From Deltaproteobacteria bacterium (GTDB lineage: Bacteria > Desulfobacterota > DSM-4660 > Desulfatiglandales > HGW-15): a DNA stretch of 5,440 bases. The stretch spans positions 1 through 5,440 of the forward strand of contig JAHECH010000347.1 in the NCBI GenBank assembly GCA_024641835.1, in the 5' to 3' direction. A program made the position numbers and the translations under genes. How positions within the stretch are numbered: the first letter of the stretch is position 1; each line of letters opens with the position of its first letter. The notes beneath the pieces were generated by a model. It did no database searches. It was not told the DNA's origin and saw nothing but the letters and a program-made list of their open reading frames with translations. Shown one piece after another: positions 1 through 5,440 of this stretch.

Positions 1-635
1 TAGGCCTTGGCAAACTCGGCGTCGGACGAGCCGCAGCCGAGCAGGGCGAGGAGCAGGCCGACGACAGATTCGGGCTGTTGGAGCGCAAGTGCAGTACCGA
101 TGATCGCGCCCCAATCCCCGCCCTGGACCCCATAGTGTTCGTAACCGAGTGCTTTCATGAGCTCATGCATTCGCTCTGCAATTCGACCGGCATGGATCCC
201 GGGATTCCGCGGCGCCTCGGATAAGCCGAAGCCGGGCAGCGACGGGATCACGAGGTCAAAGCCAGGCTGTCCTTCGGCCCCGTGGACGAGGATCTCCGCA
301 GCATCCAAGAATTCCGCAAAGGAGCTGGGCCATCCGTGTAGAAGCAAGAGTGGGGGGCGCCGGTCACCCCCCGACCCCTTGTAAACAACGCAGTGAAGCT
401 CCTCTCCCTCTATGGGACCCCGAAAATGCGTGAGCCGGTTCAGCTGTTCCTGGATCTTGAACCAATCGTATTCGTGGCGCCAGTACCTGACCAGGTCACG
501 CAGCACCTGATCATTCGTACCGCTGCTCCACCCTGCGTCAAAAGGCAACATCGGCCATCGGGTGGCATCCAAGCGCCGGTGAAGATCTTCGACGTCCTTC
601 TTGGTGTAATTAATCCGAAAGGGTTGCAACCCCAT
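1..635 (-). CDS. Epoxide-hydrolase-type alpha/beta hydrolase, partial (C-terminus beyond the window)
   Basis: The reading frame is open from ATG 635-633 to the window edge, giving 211 complete codons. Residues 4-110 match the epoxide hydrolase N-terminal (EHN) domain: a QPFRINY start, then LHRRLDATRWP (18-28), GWSSGT (35-40), YWRHEYDW (51-58) and the FRGPIEGEELH strand (71-81). The alpha/beta hydrolase core begins with LLLLHGWP (96-103), the HGxP oxyanion-hole motif, followed by IPSLPGFGLSE (130-140). The GGDWG nucleophile elbow at 172-176 makes Asp174 the probable catalytic nucleophile. The acid and the catalytic His would be in the missing C-terminal half. Family members are usually about 370-400 residues, so roughly half is visible. 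Family knowledge: these enzymes hydrolyse epoxides to diols through an alkyl-enzyme ester; the substrate here is unknown. An in-frame TAA at 644-642 makes ATG 635 the earliest ATG start. The ribosome site is weak (AAAGG, 11 nt upstream). It is co-directional with the kinase genes, 160 bp downstream of them. Confidence 0.86.
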   Translation of the reverse strand, partial: MGLQPFRINYTKKDVEDLHRRLDATRWPMLPFDAGWSSGTNDQVLRDLVRYWRHEYDWFKIQEQLNRLTHFRGPIEGEELHCVVYKGSGGDRRPPLLLLHGWPSSFAEFLDAAEILVHGAEGQPGFDLVIPSLPGFGLSEAPRNPGIHAGRIAERMHELMKALGYEHYGVQGGDWGAIIGTALALQQPESVVGLLLALLGCGSSDAEFAKA

Positions 636-690
636 GCTGTCTTAGACCTTTCAGGAACTAATAGGAACGCATTTAGTTGTTTGCTATTCA

Positions 691-746
691 GCCCCCTCAC
701 CCCGCCCTCTCCCCCAAGCTGGGGGAGAGGGGAGGGGTGAGGGGGC
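691..746. repeat. Long GC-rich inverted repeat (hairpin), interspersed-repeat copy 1
   Basis: The left arm 691-715 pairs with 721-746 around the 5-nt loop AAGCT. The pairing is 11 bp (705-715 with 721-731), a small internal loop (G704 against G732-A733), then 13 bp (691-703 with 734-746), so 24 bp in total. It resembles the C-rich/G-rich palindromes (CCCTCACCC...CTCTCCCCC) scattered between genes in many bacterial genomes. No T-run follows it on either strand, so it does not look like a standard intrinsic terminator. It may still protect transcript ends or damp read-through from the kinase genes into the hydrolase. A related copy lies near 2631-2677. Confidence 0.9.
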
Positions 747-795
747 GCCGTCCAGTGCAAAAGGATTTATTGCGTTCGTATTGGCTGCTCGAACC

Positions 796-2523
796 CTATT
801 TCTTGTCGAGAATGTAGAGGGTGCCTTCCGTGACATTCACCCTGATTCTCTGCCCTGTCTTAATGGTAGTGGTAGCTGTAAAGGTGTTGACCAGGGTCGG
901 CAGCCCATACTCGCGCCCCACAATGGCCGTGTGACTGAGCGTTCCTCCCCTGTCGGAAACAACAGCTTTAACCAGACCAAAAACGGGCGTCCACGCAGGA
1001 TTTGTCCCGGGGCAGACCAGGATATCACCCTTCTGGACCTGATCCAGCTCGCTGTAAGTCATGATGACCCGCGCCAGTCCCTCGGCGACGCCAGGAGCCC
1101 CGCATACTCCATAAATGTCAGCCTTCAACTCCGGCCTCACCCTGGGCAATTCTCCCACAACGATTTTGATAATGATTGCATCGGCTGACGGCAGGAGGTC
1201 CATTCCTACCGCTTCCTCGAGGCTTTTCCTGGTCGTAAACACAGGAGGGTGCGTCAAATCTTTCACTTCTGGCCACCGTTGATTCAGGTACTCCCACCGT
1301 GCCCGCCGCCTGTTGGCAATGTACTGCAATTTGTGGAACTCGGGAGCTCCCAACACCCTCTCCACTTCATCCGGGTTGAGGAAGAAGATGTCGTCCGGTT
1401 TGTCAATGGTCCCGGCCGCGGCCAAGCGCCTCCCGATGCCGAGAAAACCACGGCGCTGGACCGCATGGCAGTGCAATTCGCAGAAAAGGTCGTGCTCCTC
1501 GCTGTAAGACCCGGTCTTCCCGCCCAGTTTGATGAGCGCCTCGAACCAGGGCTTTTCGTCCTTGGGCACCTTTGCCAGCAGATTGGCAATGGCTCTTTCC
1601 CTGCCCTGGGCGAGTTTTTTCGTCATCGCGTCCAGGTCATAGTCGCCGCCCTTCTTGATAAAAGCCTTGATGGGAGAGATCACTACAGAGGGATCTTCAA
1701 GCCAGTAAGGTTCGTTGAGATCCATCATGCGAACCATTCTCCATCCGTCTACCGCCAGAAAAGCATGCAATTTCTTGAGCCACTCCTTGCCTGATTTGTG
1801 CTGTTCAATCTTTCCCATCACCTGCTCAACCGGGGATTTCAGGATGATGTCTCCCAACCCCATGGACACCGCATCCCGGGCCAGTCCCCAAAGTTTCTTG
1901 TCCACCTGGAACACCTGGTTGTCAAACCCCCTGAACATGTCCTGGAATTCAGGGCTCTCGCTCGTCAGACCATAGGGCTTCACCAGGTCCTCGAGCAGGA
2001 GGAAGGCGGCATAGGAGACATTCATTCCCATAAAGTGTATTTCCCACATGCGACGACTGGTGCTGATCATATCCCAGAGGTGATGAACGAGATCGATGTT
2101 CGAAGCCTTGCCCAGATCAACGGCTTTCAGTTTGTCATACATCGCCAGCAGTTCCTTGCGCTGTTTGGCCCAGATGCCGTCGAAGTCCTCGATCCAGGGG
2201 ATCAAGGCCTCCTTGAACTTGGCCGTGCGTTTCGCCACCTCCGCCTCATCACGAACAATACGCATGGCGATATAATCCGAGCCTTCTACATCTCTAAGCG
2301 TGAACCCTTTATACCTGGGCATGCTGAGGGTTTCCGCAGCATATTGAGAGCCATAGCCACAGTGCCTGATCCAGAACCAACTGTACATTGGCGTTAACAA
2401 TGGCACGCTGTGTGTTCCATCAAAAAACCACGAATTCATCTCAGGCAGATCGACATCTTTGTTAAAGTCAAACCCAGGTACTGAATCCCACAGTCTCACC
2501 ATTTCCTGATTTTCCTGCGCCAT
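796..2523 (-). CDS. PEP-synthase-like phosphotransferase, phosphohistidine-domain subunit (phenylphosphate synthase PpsA-like)
   Basis: This 575-residue protein (about 65 kDa) is probably the catalytic subunit of an ATP-dependent dikinase acting on a small molecule. The C-terminal ~105 residues form the PEP-utilizing mobile (swivel) domain: GAPGVAEGLARV (475-486), KGDILV (498-503), GTNPAW (506-511) and the active-site segment RGGTLSHTAIVGREYG (525-540). His531 is the expected phosphorylated residue. Residues 30-450 are a mostly helical region, including a WFFDGTH segment at 32-38, EEHDLF at 342-347 and GIGRRL plus PDDIFFLN at 362-383, of the type seen between the domains in PEP-synthase-like phosphotransferases. 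The protein ends 44 residues after His531, so the PEP/pyruvate-binding TIM barrel of true PEP synthase is absent. Size and layout match the ~70-kDa subunit of phenylphosphate synthase (phenol + ATP + H2O to phenylphosphate + AMP + Pi). The start is supported by a strong AAGGAGG 6 nt upstream. The ATP-binding partner is encoded 170 bp upstream. The phenol specificity is not proven. Cytosolic; no signal peptide or membrane segment seen. Confidence 0.9.
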   Translation of the reverse strand: MAQENQEMVRLWDSVPGFDFNKDVDLPEMNSWFFDGTHSVPLLTPMYSWFWIRHCGYGSQYAAETLSMPRYKGFTLRDVEGSDYIAMRIVRDEAEVAKRTAKFKEALIPWIEDFDGIWAKQRKELLAMYDKLKAVDLGKASNIDLVHHLWDMISTSRRMWEIHFMGMNVSYAAFLLLEDLVKPYGLTSESPEFQDMFRGFDNQVFQVDKKLWGLARDAVSMGLGDIILKSPVEQVMGKIEQHKSGKEWLKKLHAFLAVDGWRMVRMMDLNEPYWLEDPSVVISPIKAFIKKGGDYDLDAMTKKLAQGRERAIANLLAKVPKDEKPWFEALIKLGGKTGSYSEEHDLFCELHCHAVQRRGFLGIGRRLAAAGTIDKPDDIFFLNPDEVERVLGAPEFHKLQYIANRRRARWEYLNQRWPEVKDLTHPPVFTTRKSLEEAVGMDLLPSADAIIIKIVVGELPRVRPELKADIYGVCGAPGVAEGLARVIMTYSELDQVQKGDILVCPGTNPAWTPVFGLVKAVVSDRGGTLSHTAIVGREYGLPTLVNTFTATTTIKTGQRIRVNVTEGTLYILDKK

Positions 2524-2536
2524 TTTTCCCCTCCTT
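2524..2536 (-). promoter_or_regulatory. Strong ribosome binding site of the phosphohistidine subunit
   Basis: On the minus strand AAGGAGG (2536-2530) sits 6 nt before ATG 2523, in the context AAGGAGGGGAAAAATG. It fixes the start. It also shows that this subunit is initiated independently and is not the result of a frameshift splitting one PEP synthase gene. Confidence 0.85.
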
Positions 2537-2567
2537 CTTGATCGTGTAAAAGGTTTGCTTTGTTGTT

Positions 2568-2598
2568 CCCCTCACGCCCCTCGCCTCTTCATCGAGGG
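2568..2598. repeat. Short inverted repeat beside the second hairpin
   Basis: CCCTCG (2578-2583) and CGAGGG (2593-2598) can form a 6-bp stem with a 9-nt loop. The preceding CCCCTCACGCCCC (2568-2580) resembles the outer arm of the hairpin at 691-746. It may be a degenerate fragment of the same repeat family, lying between the two kinase genes just upstream of the ribosome site of the second. The stem is short and could be coincidental. Confidence 0.4.
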
Positions 2599-2630
2599 AC
2601 TGCTCCCCAAAACGAAACCCGCTCCTCCCC

Positions 2631-2677
2631 CTGTTCCCGCCCTCTCCCCCAATCCTGGGGAGGGGGGAAGGGTCAGG
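2631..2677. repeat. Degenerate hairpin repeat, copy 2, between the two kinase subunit genes
   Basis: Seventeen bases, CCCGCCCTCTCCCCCAA at 2636-2652, are identical to 701-717 of the first hairpin and in the same orientation. The other arm (2657-2677) is diverged but still pairs: 10 bp with one G-U wobble (2640-2649 with 2657-2666), then 3 bp after a small internal loop. The outer arm has lost most complementarity. It lies immediately downstream of the ATP-binding subunit gene, within the 170-bp spacer that separates the subunit genes. Confidence 0.8.
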
Positions 2678-2693
2678 TGAACGGTGCGGAATT

Positions 2694-3719
2694 CTAGACT
2701 CCTCCAAACTTCTTGGCGATTAGATCAGCAATGTGACTCGACGCAGACACCTTCTTTTTCGCCGCTACCTTGGCCGGACGCGTTTGAAGCCAGAAAAGAC
2801 TCCCGGGAAAGGATAGATCCTGGTCCACAGCCCACTCCATATCCTGCGGACCCCCCAGACTCTTTTCTGCCTCTTTGGCCACCTTCGCGATTTCAACAAT
2901 CTCTTCATCACTGATACAAGGCATGTTCTGCATGTGCTCCGGCACATCCGCCCAGTCCGCCCCGTCTTTCGTGTACACCACACACTTCACTTTGTTCCCC
3001 ACATGTCTCGCAACAATCTCCAGACTCTCCTTGTCCACCACAAACCCGTCAACACTCTCGGCGCCGCTCACTACCCCCTCGCCCAGACCCCAGTTCGCCT
3101 CCAGGAGAATCTTCGAGTCATCCGCCGTCACCGGATCCACCGTGAACGTGATCCCCGAAGCCCTCGCATTGACCATCTTGGGAATCGCAACGCCCAGTTC
3201 ATCCCCCAACACCGGGAACCCCTTGTTGACCCGAAAAGCCACGGCTCTGGCCGTGTAGGCGCTGGCCCAGACCTTCTTCACCTTCTCGATCACCTCCTCA
3301 ATGCCCCGCACGTTGAGGTAGGTCTCAAACATCCCGGGCCTGCTCTCCGTCCCGGCAGATCGCACCGAAACAGGAACGTTTTCAATCCCTGTTTTCTTGC
3401 ACAGGTTCGCGTAATAAGAAGCAATCGCCTTTTTGATCGAAGAGGGCATTTCCCTGGTCTCGATCATGGTGCGCAGGGTCCTGCTCATCTCCTCAAAAAC
3501 CGAAATCCTCACCCCCTCGAGGTTGCCCAGGCCTTTCACATAGGAGGCCATCTTCTCAGCCGTGCCCGTCTCATGAATGAATTTCTCATACAGGGCGATG
3601 GAAATCGCAAAGCCCGGGGGAACAGCCAATCCCATCCGCGTCATCTGGCCTAGATTGGCACACTTCTTCCCGACCATGTCGTTGTGCTCTTTTCCAAGCT
3701 CCTCAAACCGGTAAATCAT
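2694..3719 (-). CDS. PEP-synthase-like ATP-binding subunit (phenylphosphate synthase PpsB-like)
   Basis: This 341-residue protein (about 37 kDa) corresponds to the PEP/pyruvate dikinase ATP-binding domain standing alone. Motifs in order: VGKKCANLGQM (16-26), the family's VGGKGANLxEM signature; LAVPPGFAI (31-39); VSVRSAG (117-123) with Arg120; SRPGMFETYLNVRG (126-139), which recalls the PGMMDT segment of pyruvate phosphate dikinase; a region ASGITFTVDP, then NWGLGEGVVSG; and at the end DMEW (293-296) followed by LQTRP (311-315). Lys19, Arg120, Glu295, Gln312 and Arg314 are at the positions that bind nucleotide and metal in the family. The chain ends 26 residues after this motif, with no swivel or TIM-barrel domain, so it must act with a partner; the phosphohistidine subunit is the next gene. 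Expected role: transfer of a phosphoryl group from ATP to His531 of that partner, as protein 2 does in phenylphosphate synthase. I chose ATG 3719 because AAAGGAGGG directly precedes it; an in-frame TTG at 3761 lacks such a site and adds 14 residues unlike the family. It is the ATP-binding half at high confidence; the substrate is unknown. Confidence 0.9.
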   Translation of the reverse strand: MIYRFEELGKEHNDMVGKKCANLGQMTRMGLAVPPGFAISIALYEKFIHETGTAEKMASYVKGLGNLEGVRISVFEEMSRTLRTMIETREMPSSIKKAIASYYANLCKKTGIENVPVSVRSAGTESRPGMFETYLNVRGIEEVIEKVKKVWASAYTARAVAFRVNKGFPVLGDELGVAIPKMVNARASGITFTVDPVTADDSKILLEANWGLGEGVVSGAESVDGFVVDKESLEIVARHVGNKVKCVVYTKDGADWADVPEHMQNMPCISDEEIVEIAKVAKEAEKSLGGPQDMEWAVDQDLSFPGSLFWLQTRPAKVAAKKKVSASSHIADLIAKKFGGV

Positions 3720-3731
3720 ACGCCCTCCTTT
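3720..3731 (-). promoter_or_regulatory. Ribosome binding site deciding the ATP-binding subunit start
   Basis: Minus-strand AAAGGAGGG (3731-3723) is followed by CGT and ATG 3719. The spacing from the AGGAGG core is about 4 nt, slightly short but with a near-perfect anti-16S match. The stop of the truncated upstream frame overlaps this ATG as ATGA. Confidence 0.8.
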
Positions 3732-3765
3732 CGGATAAGACTCCGCGCCTTCAAGCAGCAAGGGA

Positions 3766-3937
3766 TCAGGCCTTCTCTTCGCTTGCTAAAAGGGCAATCC
3801 CTAAAGCTTCCAATGACTTCTACAGGCAAGTATCCTCCCGGGGAATAGCCGATGATCTTACGGCCTTCATCTCTGAATACTTCCAGTTCCCGCGCCCGTC
3901 TTTTCAGAAGAAAGTCTACCTCTTCCAGAGCTTTCAT
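3766..3937 (-). pseudogene. Truncated, frameshifted remnant of a 2-hydroxyacyl-CoA dehydratase (HgdB/BcrC-type) subunit gene
   Basis: From ATG 3937 the frame encodes a charged helix (KRRARELEVFRDEGRK) followed by IIGYSPGGYLPVEVI. That resembles the N-terminal segment of the 2-hydroxyglutaryl-CoA dehydratase D-component/benzoyl-CoA reductase family (PF06050), where a K(I/V)IGY...YxPxEΦI strand precedes an A-x-G-x-x-P turn. After VEVI the frame loses resemblance and runs to a stop at 3718-3716. Removing one G from the GG at 3811-3810 restores EALGIALLASEEKA, closer to the family's next segment, before a TGA at 3768-3766. Full-length members are about 380-430 residues, so over 80% is missing. 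I therefore read it as a decayed remnant. The alternative is a real 73-residue gene (3937-3716) whose stop overlaps the next start as ATGA; its weak ribosome site and its tail without family resemblance argue against this. Family assignment rests on a short segment. Confidence 0.5.
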
Positions 3938-3953
3938 TTTTCCATCCGGCCGA

Positions 3954-5440
3954 TCATTGCTTCAAGCCAAAGTCCTCGCGGATCACCCGGTAACAGTTGT
4001 AAGAACATCCTCTGCCTGTCCCTACGCCGTTATGAGTGGCAGCGGAGCAAAGATAGAAGTTCTTGATGGGAGTCCTGTAGTTTGAGAGTTCCGGAGTCGG
4101 CCTGAACCGATCCATCTGGGAGACGATCATGTCCCCGACGGCAATGGAACCCTGATGCATATTCGGCCGGCGCAGTTCAATATCATAGGGTGTAAAAACG
4201 CGACAGCCGATAATATTGTCCCTGGTCATATTGGGAGCATAGATCTGCCACTGGCTGATAATGGCGTCTTCAAATTCTCTCCTCAGCTCTTGCCATCGGC
4301 TCGCTGAGAAGAATCTTGTGGGTGCGGCGAATTCCTCAACTCCGATAATATGCTCGCCTTCAGGGGCTCTGGATTTATCCCAGATGCTGTCGGGCCCGAC
4401 AAACATGAAAAGTTTGCTGCTGATTCCGTTGACCAGTATCTCCGAAAGGTATTGGTTTGCCATATAATCCGCATTCCTCGGTCCCATGTAGAGTCTGGGT
4501 TGAGGCCCGCAATCCGGATTGAAAGAGGCCGCTTTATACTGGGGCAACTCGTGCATCGCAAGGACCGCCCATATCACATTGTGCCTGTTGTATCTTATGT
4601 TCTTGACGCGCCTGACGATCTTGCTGTCGAGATGCTCCTCGCCGATGAGCTGGATGGTTTGAAGGGCACTCAGGTCGCTGACGACGAGACGCTTCGCTTC
4701 TATCTCCGTGCCGTCCTTAAGCCGAATCCCTTTCACCTTCGCATTTTCGTTTAGAACTTTGACCACCTCGGTGCGGACAAAGAATTCCCCTCCCATCTCT
4801 GCGAATGCCTTTTGGAGGGCGTTCGTTACGCTCTGGCTGCCGCCTTTGGCAATCGCCGCCGGCTCCCAGGAAAGAACAAGGCCGAGGGAATGAACCAAAC
4901 CATGCAGCCCGATGACGTCATCAGGTGCGCCACCAAAAGAGGTCATGGACGCCCGCATGAACAATGTCCTCAGCTCTTCGCTCTCAAAAAGATCGTAGGC
5001 CAATTGTTGGCTGGTCATAAACTGGCAGATGGGGTCAAAACCATCCTTCGGGTCATCGCACAGTTTCTCCAGTTCGTTTTTCGTTCCCCAGGGAACCGGG
5101 GGGCTGAAGCGATACTTTCCGAATGCGGATTTCCACTTTGCCATGTATCTCCGGAATAACTCCTCAGCGGTATCGCCATCCTTTTTTGAAAATCGCCTGA
5201 TTTCATTCAGAGTCTTTTGCAAATTTTCATCAGACAACTCTGTCTTACCCGTCAGAGGGTCAACCACTTTGAGGGCCGAGTAGCCGACCAAGCAGGTATC
5301 ATTGTCAAAAACCATGGCCTCGCTCTCATCAGGAAAGATGTATTCCAGGCCCTTTTCTCTTAAGTTGAAGTCTGTGTAGGCCGGGTGCCCGTAGAAGCGG
5401 GTCCAGTTCGCGCCTGGGTTTAAACGAAACCCGGGGACCG
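3954..5440 (-). CDS. Phytoene-dehydrogenase-like NAD(P)/FAD-dependent oxidoreductase, partial (N-terminus beyond the window)
   Basis: The frame is open from the window edge to TGA 3956-3954, with 494 complete codons visible. Visible residues 2-30 (PGFRLNPGANWTRFYGHP...) match the stretch that follows the FAD-binding GxGxxG and GG(R/A) motifs in CrtI-type desaturases and retinol-saturase-like proteins, so perhaps 40-50 N-terminal residues are missing, including the dinucleotide fold. Further family features: KGGSQSVTNAL (198-208), followed by the GGEFFVRTEVVKVL strand with the GIRLKDGTEIEAKRLVVS segment, and a C-terminal FAD-contacting motif YLCSAATHNGVGTGRG (462-477) ending in YRVIREDFGLKQ. 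These enzymes desaturate, saturate or isomerise hydrophobic polyene or alicyclic substrates; the substrate here is not evident. No carotenoid genes are visible nearby. The ATG at 5315 (visible residue 42) is internal, because family-like coding continues upstream of it. The downstream kinase gene starts 234 bp after the stop, with the dehydratase remnant between. Confidence 0.87.
   Translation of the reverse strand, partial: VPGFRLNPGANWTRFYGHPAYTDFNLREKGLEYIFPDESEAMVFDNDTCLVGYSALKVVDPLTGKTELSDENLQKTLNEIRRFSKKDGDTAEELFRRYMAKWKSAFGKYRFSPPVPWGTKNELEKLCDDPKDGFDPICQFMTSQQLAYDLFESEELRTLFMRASMTSFGGAPDDVIGLHGLVHSLGLVLSWEPAAIAKGGSQSVTNALQKAFAEMGGEFFVRTEVVKVLNENAKVKGIRLKDGTEIEAKRLVVSDLSALQTIQLIGEEHLDSKIVRRVKNIRYNRHNVIWAVLAMHELPQYKAASFNPDCGPQPRLYMGPRNADYMANQYLSEILVNGISSKLFMFVGPDSIWDKSRAPEGEHIIGVEEFAAPTRFFSASRWQELRREFEDAIISQWQIYAPNMTRDNIIGCRVFTPYDIELRRPNMHQGSIAVGDMIVSQMDRFRPTPELSNYRTPIKNFYLCSAATHNGVGTGRGCSYNCYRVIREDFGLKQ

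Noticed and set aside
652..670. Direct repeat AGGAAC-N4-AGGAAC upstream of the hydrolase as a possible operator
   Set aside because: Two 6-base copies in about 20 bases are too little to support a binding site without further copies or a known regulator.
691..746. Hairpin as a rho-independent terminator
   Set aside because: The stem is strong but no T-run follows on either strand; the related copy at about 2636-2677 between two subunit genes fits a dispersed repeat better.
440..760. Minus-strand frame of 106 codons running through the hairpin into the hydrolase region
   Set aside because: It translates the hairpin repeat and then runs out of frame with the hydrolase, whose own frame carries EHN and HGWP motifs from ATG 635.
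1798..2397. Plus-strand open frame of 199 codons
   Set aside because: It lies wholly inside the phosphohistidine subunit gene on the opposite strand, has no recognisable motif, and is explained by codon bias of the real gene.
2934..3653. Plus-strand open frame of 239 codons
   Set aside because: It is antisense to the ATP-binding subunit, which has clear family motifs throughout; the composition is rich in His, Arg and Pro, as expected of a shadow frame.
796..3719. A single PEP synthase gene broken by frameshift or insertion
   Set aside because: Each part has its own strong ribosome site, the parts are separated by 170 bp, and the C-terminal TIM barrel is missing, which matches a known two-subunit architecture rather than a recent break.
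3717..3761. TTG 3761 as start of the ATP-binding subunit
   Set aside because: The 14 extra residues overlap the dehydratase remnant and do not resemble the family, while ATG 3719 has AAAGGAGGG just upstream.
1..5440. CRISPR array, tRNA, rRNA, insertion sequence or prophage signature
   Set aside because: No regularly spaced repeats, tRNA-like folds, transposase motifs or phage genes were seen on either strand.

Overview
All four convincing genes, plus one gene remnant, lie on the minus strand, so the window is transcribed from right to left. I read it as chromosomal DNA of a mid-to-high GC bacterium that is probably anaerobic and possibly a Desulfobacterota (former Deltaproteobacteria) member. 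That placement is an inference from gene content: a phenylphosphate-synthase-like kinase pair and a trace of a 2-hydroxyacyl-CoA dehydratase/benzoyl-CoA reductase family gene. No rRNA or other phylogenetic marker is present.

Layout in transcription order: (1) 5440-3954, a phytoene-dehydrogenase-like FAD oxidoreductase whose first few dozen codons lie outside the window; (2) about 3937-3766, the first ~60 codons of an HgdB/BcrC-type dehydratase subunit, broken by an apparent +1 frameshift and then missing; (3) 3719-2694, a 341-residue ATP-binding subunit equivalent to the N-terminal domain of PEP synthase; (4) a 170-bp spacer carrying a degenerate copy of a GC-rich hairpin repeat; (5) 2523-796, a 575-residue subunit with the phosphohistidine swivel domain of PEP synthase at its C-terminus; (6) a 160-bp spacer with a near-perfect copy of the same hairpin; (7) 635-1, the N-terminal part of an epoxide-hydrolase-type alpha/beta hydrolase, cut by the window edge.

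The centre of interest is the kinase pair. Together the two subunits supply the ATP-binding and phosphohistidine domains of PEP synthase, but neither carries the PEP/pyruvate-binding TIM barrel. This is the architecture of phenylphosphate synthase (subunits of about 40 and 70 kDa in Thauera aromatica), which phosphorylates phenol with ATP in anaerobic phenol degradation. The pair therefore probably phosphorylates a small hydroxylated compound through a histidine phosphate. The visible neighbours are not the usual phenol genes: there is no CBS-domain third subunit and no UbiD-type carboxylase. A FAD desaturase/reductase and an epoxide hydrolase flank it instead, so the true acceptor is unknown and may not be phenol. 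A plausible but unproven reading is a short catabolic or modifying route for a hydrophobic cyclic or unsaturated substrate.
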